The notes below the pieces were generated by a model. The model ran no database searches. It saw only the letters and a list, made by a program, of their open reading frames with translations, and was not told where the DNA came from. The position numbers were made by a program, and so were the translations under genes. This document shows positions 38,675 to 45,178 of a DNA stretch of 45,178 nucleotides, in pieces; within the stretch, counting starts at the first letter, position 1, and each line of letters opens with the position of its first letter. Origin of the DNA: an uncultured Cytophaga sp. GTDB taxonomy: Bacteria > Bacteroidota > Bacteroidia > Cytophagales > Cytophagaceae. The stretch covers positions 1-45,178 of the forward strand of contig NZ_CALMGQ010000165.1 of assembly GCF_937863595.1 (NCBI RefSeq), read 5' to 3'.

Positions 38675-41600
38675 ATGAAAAAAGGTTTACAGAGCATACT
38701 TGTTTGCTTTGGCGTTTTGCTTACTGCTCAAGTAGAAGTAGCAGCGCAAGTTGTCAAGCTCCAAGATTATGTGAATAATAATTCGGCGCTAATTGGGACA
38801 TTTCAAAATATAAATTACCATGAAGCAGGTTTCTCAGGCCTTTACCCAATAGCAGGTACTAATGGTTCAGAATTTTGGACTGTTTCTGATAGAGGAGTAA
38901 ATGTAGATGCTGCAAATGCGAACCCTGCCGCTTGTCATCCTACTTATGACAAGATTTATGGATTTGCAAACTATGCACCTAAAATTCATAGAATTCGCGT
39001 GCATGGTGACTCTATTCAAATTTTGCAAACAATATCAATGAAGCGTCCAAATGGAACAGGCGCTACGGGTTTGTTAAATCCTACAGGTTTTGGTAGTACA
39101 AGTGTTGAGCAAGCTTCCACTGATACTGTAAAAAATTGTACAAATTTTAATGCGAAGATTGCACCTAAAGATATTTGGGGTATAGATTCAGAAGGTATCG
39201 TAGTTGATAAACAAGGAAATTTTTGGATTTGCGAAGAAGGTGGTCCAACAATTTGGAAGTTGAATTCAAATGGTGTTGTCGTAAACCGATTCACTCCTTA
39301 TGGAAATTTAGTGGGTAAGGAAGCGCAAGACATTGCGATTGATACCGTATTTAAATATCGTAAAAATAATCGTGGTTTTGAAGGTATATCCATTACACCA
39401 AGTGGTAAAATTTATGCCATGATACAAAGCCCATTATTAAATCCGTCAAAATCAGTTGGGGAGGCTACTCAAGTTCATCGCTTGTTAGAAATTGATCCAG
39501 CTACAAATACAACAAAAATGTTTGTGTATTTGAATGAAGGTATTATTGGAACCGGCGGAGATCAAATCCGTTTGAAAGATTGGAAGTTAAGTGATATGGC
39601 TGCTATCAGTGATACTACTTTTTTAGTTATTGAAGCGGCATTAAGAGGAGCAACGGATAAAAAAAATATTTATAAAATAAATATTAAAGATGCTACTCCA
39701 GTAACAAATGCATTGTATGGTGGTAAAACAGTTGAAGCGTTAGTAAATCTTGCTGGTTTGACTACAAATAATATTGTTCCCGTTAAAAAAACACTTTTCT
39801 TAGACTTATTTACAGTAGGTTGGGATCATACATTAGAGAAAGCAGAAGGCTTAGCGATTATCAACGACAGTACAATTGCAATTTGTAACGACAATGATTA
39901 TGGACAATATTCACCTGATGAAGATGGCGTAGCAACTGCTTTAAATATTAAGTCTCATTTGGTTACATATAGATTAAAAGGCGCAAATAAATTAAACAAT
40001 TACAAAACACTTGTACCTTATTTGGCACAAGGAAAGACTGGCGTAAGTACTTCTCAGACTCCGTACCTATTACCAGCTATTCCAGGAGTTGAGTTTACTT
40101 CCATCTTAAGTGTGAAAGATGATGTGAATGGTTATAAAATGGTTGGTATACCAGATGGTCTTGGAGCATATGACAACAACGATGGTACATTTACGTTGTT
40201 GATGAATCATGAATTAGGCGCGGATAAAGGAGTAGCACGTGCGCATGGTGTTATGGGTGCATTTGTATCGAAGTGGGTAATTGATAAATCAACATTGTCT
40301 GTAGAGAGTGGTTCAGATTTAGTGAACACTGTTAAACTATGGAACGGAACTGGTTATACAACATACAATACAGCAAGCCCTCAGCCTACACCATTTAATA
40401 GATTTTGTTCAGCAGATTTAGCTGCACCGACAGCATATTATAATAGCGTAACACAATTGGGTACGCAGGATCGTATTTTTATGAACGGTGAAGAAGGTGG
40501 CGAAGGCCGTGCAATTGCTCATATTGCAACAGGTGCAGAAGCAGGTGTCGCATATGAACTTCCCGCATTAGGTAAATTTTCATGGGAAAATTCAGTTGCA
40601 AGTCCTATTGAAGGCAACAAAACAGTTGTTGGCGGTATGGATGATGGTAACGGTGGTCAGGTTTATTTCTATGTTGGAACAAAAACCAATACAGGTTCCG
40701 TAATTGATAAAGCAGGTTTAACAAACGGTAAATTGTTTGGTGTTGCAGTAGCTGATTTGAAAATGGAAACAAGTGCTGGCGTACCTACTGCAAAAACAGC
40801 ATTTACGTTAAAAGATTTGGGAGATGTTAAAGCATTATCGTTGACACAATTAAACGATAATAGTGTTGCTGCAGACGTAACAACATTCTTACGTCCGGAA
40901 GATGGTGCATGGGATCCAAAGAGTCCGAATGATTTTTACTTTGCAACAACGAATTCTATTACATCACCAAGCCGTTTATGGAAGTTAGCGTTTACAGATG
41001 CATCAAATCCTGAACTTGGCGGAACAATCACAGCAGTTCTTGATGGAACAGAAGGTCAGAAAATGTTAGACAACATTACTATTGACAATTATGGTCATGT
41101 ATTAATGGTTGAAGATGTTGGTGGTAATGCACATATTGGCAAAATGTGGCAGTACACAATTGCTACAGATGCAATGAAAGTCATTGCTTACCATGATAGC
41201 ACAAGATTCATGAATGGAGGTGTAAACTTCTTAACACAAGATGAAGAAGCATCAGGTGTTATAGATATGGAAGCGATCTTAGGTAAAGGCATGTTCTTAA
41301 CAGTTGATCAAACACACTATGGTATTGCAGGTGAATTTGTAGAAGGTGGTCAGTTGTTGGCTTTCAAAAATCCAGACACTAAAAATAGCAGCAACATTGT
41401 ATCTAGTGGAAATACTGGTGCTAGCACAACACAAAATCCGTATTTATTACCAGCTTTTCCAGGAATGGAATTTACTTCAATCCTAAGTGTGAAAGATGAT
41501 GTGAATGGTTATAAAATGGTTGGTATACCAGATGGTCTTGGAGCATATGACAACAACGATGGTACATTTACGTTGTTGATGAATCATGAATTAGGCGCGG

Positions 41601-43069
41601 ATAAAGGAGTAGCACGTGCGCATGGTGTTATGGGTGCATTTGTATCGAAGTGGGTAATTGATAAATCAACATTGTCTGTAGAGAGTGGTTCAGATTTAGT
41701 GAACACTGTTAAACTATGGAACGGAACTGGTTATACAACATACAATACAGCAAGCCCTCAGCCTACACCATTTAATAGATTTTGTTCAGCAGATTTAGCT
41801 GCACCGACAGCATATTATAATAGCGTAACACAATTGGGTACGCAGGATCGTATTTTTATGAACGGTGAAGAAGGTGGCGAAGGCCGTGCAATTGCTCATA
41901 TTGCAACAGGTGCAGAAGCAGGTGTCGCATATGAACTTCCCGCATTAGGTAAATTTTCATGGGAAAATTCAGTTGCAAGTCCTATTGAAGGCAACAAAAC
42001 AGTTGTTGGCGGTATGGATGATGGTAACGGTGGTCAGGTTTATTTCTATGTTGGAACAAAAACCAATACAGGTTCCGTAATTGATAAAGCAGGTTTAACA
42101 AACGGTAAATTGTTTGGTGTTGCAGTAGCTGATTTGAAAATGGAAACAAGTGCTGGCGTACCTACTGCAAAAACAGCATTTACGTTAAAAGATTTGGGAG
42201 ATGTTAAAGCATTATCGTTGACACAATTAAACGATAATAGTGTTGCTGCAGACGTAACAACATTCTTACGTCCGGAAGATGGTGCATGGGATCCAAAGAG
42301 TCCGAATGATTTTTACTTTGCAACAACGAATTCTATTACATCACCAAGCCGTTTATGGAAGTTAGCGTTTACAGATGCATCAAATCCTGAACTTGGCGGA
42401 ACAATCACAGCAGTTCTTGATGGAACAGAAGGTCAGAAAATGTTAGACAACATTACTATTGACAATTATGGTCATGTATTAATGGTTGAAGATGTTGGTG
42501 GTAATGCACATATTGGCAAAATGTGGCAGTACACAATTGCTACAGATGCAATGAAAGTCATTGCTTACCATGATAGCACAAGATTCATGAATGGAGGTGT
42601 AAACTTCTTAACACAAGATGAAGAAGCATCAGGTGTTATAGATATGGAAGCGATCTTAGGAAGAGGAATGTTCTTAACTGTTGTTCAAGCACATTACGGA
42701 ATAGCGGGTGAATTTGTAGAAGGCGGACAATTATTAGCGTTCACAAACTTCGATACGAAATATCCTTTGGTTGTTGACCCACCGACAGGAGTAGACATTT
42801 CTGAATCGTTGGTTTCAATAATTAAACTATACCCAAATCCTACAAATGATGTTGCAACAATTTCGTTGATACTTGATAATAATGTGCAGGTAACTGTTGC
42901 AGTTTACGATGTCCAAGGAAGGGTAGTATTACCAATAGTTATAGAGCATTTAGAAAGTGGAGAGCAACATATTTTGTTAAATACTTCTTCATTAAGTAAT
43001 GGAACATACTTGGTAGATATAACAACAGAATCCTATTCTAAAAAATTAAGAATCGTTGTAATGCATTAA
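38675..43069 (+). CDS. Secreted phytase-like / tandem PhoX-like (DUF839) protein with T9SS sorting domain
   Basis: This 1464-residue protein has a Sec signal peptide (MKKGLQSILVCFGVLLTAQ, cleaved near residue 25). Residues of about 30-450 match the esterase-like phytase domain (FSGLYPIAGTNGSEFWTVSDRG, in part; GIDSEGIVVDKQGNFWICEE, in part). Two repeats follow at about 457-911 and 916-1370, each resembling PhoX/DUF839 phosphatases: LLMNHELGADKG, RIFMNGEEGGEGRA, FLRPEDGAWDP, YFATTNS. The core of the repeats (478-870 and 937-1329) is identical. Residues 1381-1464 are a type A T9SS C-terminal domain (LYPNPTNDVATISL to LRIVVMH), which directs outer-membrane export and surface attachment or release. 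A role in organic phosphate use is inferred; ligand residues were not verified. Confidence 0.88.
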   Translation: MKKGLQSILVCFGVLLTAQVEVAAQVVKLQDYVNNNSALIGTFQNINYHEAGFSGLYPIAGTNGSEFWTVSDRGVNVDAANANPAACHPTYDKIYGFANYAPKIHRIRVHGDSIQILQTISMKRPNGTGATGLLNPTGFGSTSVEQASTDTVKNCTNFNAKIAPKDIWGIDSEGIVVDKQGNFWICEEGGPTIWKLNSNGVVVNRFTPYGNLVGKEAQDIAIDTVFKYRKNNRGFEGISITPSGKIYAMIQSPLLNPSKSVGEATQVHRLLEIDPATNTTKMFVYLNEGIIGTGGDQIRLKDWKLSDMAAISDTTFLVIEAALRGATDKKNIYKINIKDATPVTNALYGGKTVEALVNLAGLTTNNIVPVKKTLFLDLFTVGWDHTLEKAEGLAIINDSTIAICNDNDYGQYSPDEDGVATALNIKSHLVTYRLKGANKLNNYKTLVPYLAQGKTGVSTSQTPYLLPAIPGVEFTSILSVKDDVNGYKMVGIPDGLGAYDNNDGTFTLLMNHELGADKGVARAHGVMGAFVSKWVIDKSTLSVESGSDLVNTVKLWNGTGYTTYNTASPQPTPFNRFCSADLAAPTAYYNSVTQLGTQDRIFMNGEEGGEGRAIAHIATGAEAGVAYELPALGKFSWENSVASPIEGNKTVVGGMDDGNGGQVYFYVGTKTNTGSVIDKAGLTNGKLFGVAVADLKMETSAGVPTAKTAFTLKDLGDVKALSLTQLNDNSVAADVTTFLRPEDGAWDPKSPNDFYFATTNSITSPSRLWKLAFTDASNPELGGTITAVLDGTEGQKMLDNITIDNYGHVLMVEDVGGNAHIGKMWQYTIATDAMKVIAYHDSTRFMNGGVNFLTQDEEASGVIDMEAILGKGMFLTVDQTHYGIAGEFVEGGQLLAFKNPDTKNSSNIVSSGNTGASTTQNPYLLPAFPGMEFTSILSVKDDVNGYKMVGIPDGLGAYDNNDGTFTLLMNHELGADKGVARAHGVMGAFVSKWVIDKSTLSVESGSDLVNTVKLWNGTGYTTYNTASPQPTPFNRFCSADLAAPTAYYNSVTQLGTQDRIFMNGEEGGEGRAIAHIATGAEAGVAYELPALGKFSWENSVASPIEGNKTVVGGMDDGNGGQVYFYVGTKTNTGSVIDKAGLTNGKLFGVAVADLKMETSAGVPTAKTAFTLKDLGDVKALSLTQLNDNSVAADVTTFLRPEDGAWDPKSPNDFYFATTNSITSPSRLWKLAFTDASNPELGGTITAVLDGTEGQKMLDNITIDNYGHVLMVEDVGGNAHIGKMWQYTIATDAMKVIAYHDSTRFMNGGVNFLTQDEEASGVIDMEAILGRGMFLTVVQAHYGIAGEFVEGGQLLAFTNFDTKYPLVVDPPTGVDISESLVSIIKLYPNPTNDVATISLILDNNVQVTVAVYDVQGRVVLPIVIEHLESGEQHILLNTSSLSNGTYLVDITTESYSKKLRIVVMH
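40107..41283 (+). repeat. Direct repeat copy 1 (1177 bases) within the PhoX-like gene
   Basis: Identical by eye to 41484-42660 (offset 1377 bases, 459 codons), with no difference found, including synonymous sites. The flanks on both sides are homologous but diverged. Confidence 0.95.
41484..42660 (+). repeat. Direct repeat copy 2 (1177 bases) within the PhoX-like gene
   Basis: Second copy of the block at 40107-41283. It encodes residues of about 937-1329. Identity stops abruptly: about 19 of the next 88 bases and about 12 of the preceding 56 differ. Confidence 0.95.
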
Positions 43070-43087
43070 TATTTTTTTTAATTGTTG

Positions 43088-43126
43088 AAACGGGTTACGT
43101 ATTAAAACGTAACCCGTTTATTTGTT
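43088..43126 (+). terminator. Intrinsic terminator after the PhoX-like gene
   Basis: AAACGGGTTACGT (43088-43100) and ACGTAACCCGTTT (43107-43119) form a perfect 13-bp stem with a 6-base loop, followed by ATTTGTTTT. Its end is only 18 bases before the next ATG, so the downstream peroxidase gene depends on readthrough or on a promoter I cannot see. Confidence 0.85.
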
Positions 43127-43144
43127 TTCGGAATATAAATTAAA

Positions 43145-45076
43145 ATGAAAAAAAATATAACATTAATTATACTCGTAACTACATTAATTGTATCTATTGC
43201 GTTTATATTTAAACCAGATTCAAATGATGTCGCAGATTATCAAACACTCTATTCTAATAGAATAAAAGAGTTTAAACAAAAACAAATAGGATTGGTTTCA
43301 TTAATCGATGAATGCGATTTGTCTAATGAAGAACAACTTGAAAAAATAAAAATTAAGATACAGCAAACACGGGTTCAATTAAAAGGAATTGATTTTTGGC
43401 TGCGTTATTTAGAACCTATTTCGTATAAAAAAATTAATGGTCCATTACCTGTAGAGTGGGAGACCGAAGTATTTGAAAAGCATGAAGCTCCTTATAAAAG
43501 AGAAGCCGCTGGATTAACCTTAGCATATTTATATATAGAGGAGGACGAAATTGACAAAATAGAACTGAAACGGTTGATACAGGAATCTGTTGAGGCAACG
43601 GATGTATATCTTGCTGATTCTATTACAAAACAATTGGATAGCTACCACCATTTTTATTTGTGCAATCGATTGTATCTGCTGAATTTGGCAGCAATTTATA
43701 CAACAGGTTTTGAGTGTCCCGATACTGAACTGGTGCTGCCAGAATTATTAAGCATGTTGAAAGATGTTCAACATATGTATGGATCATATAATAAACGTTT
43801 TCCTTCTGCAACGTTGAATGATGAATATTTGAATCTGTATAAAAAGACAATTGAATTTGTATTTAATCAATCGAGCGAAATAAATGCGTTCGACCATTTT
43901 ACATTTATTCAGCAGTACGTAAACCCACTTTATGTATTGAATCAAAAAATGATTCTTGAATATAAAGTTTCTAGTAAAAGTATGGTGGATTATTCTTTGA
44001 ATAAGAATAGTACATCTATTTTTGATAAAGATTTGTATTACGCTCAAAATGCAAAAGGTGTTTTTTCTCGAGTAAGCGATACTGTAGTATTAAAGGAGAT
44101 AAATGATCTGGGTAAACTGTTATTTTATGACCCCATCTTATCAGGCAATAATATGCGCAGCTGTGCTTCCTGTCATTTGCCTACACAATATTTTACAGAT
44201 ACTATAAACCAAACAGCTCTACAATTTAATCGTGTAGATCGTTTACCGAGAAATACACCTTCCCTTCTGAATGTTCGTCAAAATCATTTATTGATGTTAG
44301 ATGGTGCACATAGTACAATGCAGAATCAAGCGAAGGGTGTAATGGTAAACCCTGTGGAAATGGGAAGTACAGAACTTGAAGCATTGCAGAAAGTATTGAA
44401 CTGTAAAGAATACACTACGCGTTTTACAAAGTTATTGAAATATACGCCTCAGGAAAAAGAAATTACTGTTGATCATCTTACAGCGGCGCTCACAATATAT
44501 TACACAAAATTTAGTAACAGCTATGCACCATTTGATGAAGCGATGATTGAAAAGAAACCTATAGATCCAATGGTGCAGGAAGGATTTAATTTATTTATGG
44601 GCAAAGCACAATGTGCTACCTGTCATTTTGTTCCTCAATTTAATGGTGTAAAACCACCCTATGTGAATTCTGAATTTGAAGTGATTGGCGTTCCTAAAGA
44701 TAACTTATTTACAGCCTTAAGTACCGACAATGGCCGTTCATCGATTTATCCTTCGGATGAAATGAAGAATGCATTTCGGACAGGGTCTATTCGTAATGCT
44801 TCGTATACAAAGCCTTATATGCACAATGGTGTTTTTAACAACTTGACAGAAGTAATAGAATTTTATAATAATGGGGGTGGTGTTGGCAGAGGCTTGACTG
44901 TTTTAAATCAAACGTTGAGTTCTGATTCCTTGCAATTAACACCGCTTGAAATCAAAAAAATTGTTGTATTTATCGAAGCATTAAATGAAAAAATTACATT
45001 TGAAAATCCTCCTGTACATTTACCAGTTTCAAAAGACAAAATGCTGCTGGAGCGTAAAGTTGGAGGAATATATTAA
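43145..45076 (+). CDS. Di-heme cytochrome c peroxidase / MauG family protein with N-terminal helical domain
   Basis: The 643-residue protein has an N-terminal signal or anchor (about 4-22, ITLIILVTTLIVSIAFIF). About 300 residues predicted mainly helical follow, with LRYLEPISYKKINGPLPVEW and KHEAPYKREAAGLTLAYLY; I cannot name this part with confidence, though it recalls the N-terminal regions of Bacteroidota peroxidases. The C-terminal part (about 310-630) is the di-heme peroxidase domain: heme motifs CASCH (340-344) and CATCH (490-494), and the C-terminal PYMHNGVFNNLTEVIEFYNNGG. It should act in the periplasm, reducing peroxide or carrying out MauG-like oxidation. It follows the PhoX-like gene by 75 bases, across a terminator. 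The stop codon is the first TAA of a heptamer repeat. Confidence 0.9.
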   Translation: MKKNITLIILVTTLIVSIAFIFKPDSNDVADYQTLYSNRIKEFKQKQIGLVSLIDECDLSNEEQLEKIKIKIQQTRVQLKGIDFWLRYLEPISYKKINGPLPVEWETEVFEKHEAPYKREAAGLTLAYLYIEEDEIDKIELKRLIQESVEATDVYLADSITKQLDSYHHFYLCNRLYLLNLAAIYTTGFECPDTELVLPELLSMLKDVQHMYGSYNKRFPSATLNDEYLNLYKKTIEFVFNQSSEINAFDHFTFIQQYVNPLYVLNQKMILEYKVSSKSMVDYSLNKNSTSIFDKDLYYAQNAKGVFSRVSDTVVLKEINDLGKLLFYDPILSGNNMRSCASCHLPTQYFTDTINQTALQFNRVDRLPRNTPSLLNVRQNHLLMLDGAHSTMQNQAKGVMVNPVEMGSTELEALQKVLNCKEYTTRFTKLLKYTPQEKEITVDHLTAALTIYYTKFSNSYAPFDEAMIEKKPIDPMVQEGFNLFMGKAQCATCHFVPQFNGVKPPYVNSEFEVIGVPKDNLFTALSTDNGRSSIYPSDEMKNAFRTGSIRNASYTKPYMHNGVFNNLTEVIEFYNNGGGVGRGLTVLNQTLSSDSLQLTPLEIKKIVVFIEALNEKITFENPPVHLPVSKDKMLLERKVGGIY

Positions 45077-45127
45077 GTAATAAGTAATAAGTAATAAGTA
45101 ATAAGTAATAAGTAATAAGTAATAAGT
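45074..45127. repeat. Seven-copy TAAGTAA tandem repeat
   Basis: Seven exact copies of the 7-base unit TAAGTAA run from 45074 to 45122, then a partial unit TAAGT to 45127. The first TAA is the peroxidase stop codon. Because the unit length is not a multiple of three, the array places stop codons in all three forward frames. Confidence 0.95.
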
Positions 45128-45178
45128 TGTCAATGCCTATATAGGGTTGACCGTTTTAGTAGACTTAAATAATAATTA

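Noticed and set aside
40107..42660. Insertion sequence or phage-derived duplication
   Set aside because: Both copies lie in frame in one gene with no transposase, terminal inverted repeats or target-site duplication; they are domain repeats.
45074..45127. CRISPR array
   Set aside because: The repeat unit is 7 bases with no spacers, so it is a simple tandem repeat.

Overview
The window is a 45 kb chromosomal segment of an AT-rich Bacteroidota, most likely a Cytophaga-type member of the order Cytophagales; it resembles Cytophaga hutchinsonii, but I could not search a database. The evidence is the Bacteroidota gene order (rpoC - DUF3467 - rpsL - rpsG - fusA - rpsJ - rplC onward, with no tuf and no adk), promoters of the Bacteroidota type (TTTG, about 19 bases, TAnnTTTG), few Shine-Dalgarno sequences, and a secreted protein ending in a type IX secretion (T9SS) sorting domain.

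Region 1 (1-22.8 kb) is the housekeeping core. It holds the 3' part of rpoC, a DUF3467 gene, the str genes (rpsL, rpsG, fusA, rpsJ), the S10/spc genes (rplC to secY, map, infA) and the alpha genes (rpmJ to rplQ with rpoA). Two genes are very short: rpmD (58 codons) and rpmJ (38 codons). Transcription looks divided: strong intrinsic terminators follow rpoC, rpsJ and rplQ, and well-formed promoters precede rpsL, rplC and rpsH. These three promoters share an extended motif, TAYCTTTGCAGKCC.

Region 2 (22.8-29 kb) holds carA, eno, a small DivIC/FtsB-like division protein, a class A penicillin-binding protein and a pirin.

Region 3 (29-38.4 kb) is mixed. It has a serpin gene broken by an in-frame stop and lacking a normal start codon; convergent rlmN plus a lipoprotein gene; clpB with an unusually strong Shine-Dalgarno; a small PD-(D/E)XK nuclease-like protein; a J-domain/KTSC fusion; a membrane protein with a poly-Asp tail; and a large lipoprotein.

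Region 4 (38.4-45.2 kb) is the most unusual part. A 1464-residue secreted protein joins a phytase-like esterase domain, two PhoX-like (DUF839) domains and a T9SS sorting domain. The two PhoX-like repeats contain a 1177-base core that reads as identical, inside flanks that differ at about 20% of positions, which is the signature of recent gene conversion. It is followed by a di-heme cytochrome c peroxidase/MauG-type gene with a long N-terminal helical domain, whose stop codon is the first unit of a seven-copy TAAGTAA tandem repeat. No intergenic gap exceeds 300 bases. I saw no tRNA, rRNA, CRISPR array or insertion sequence.
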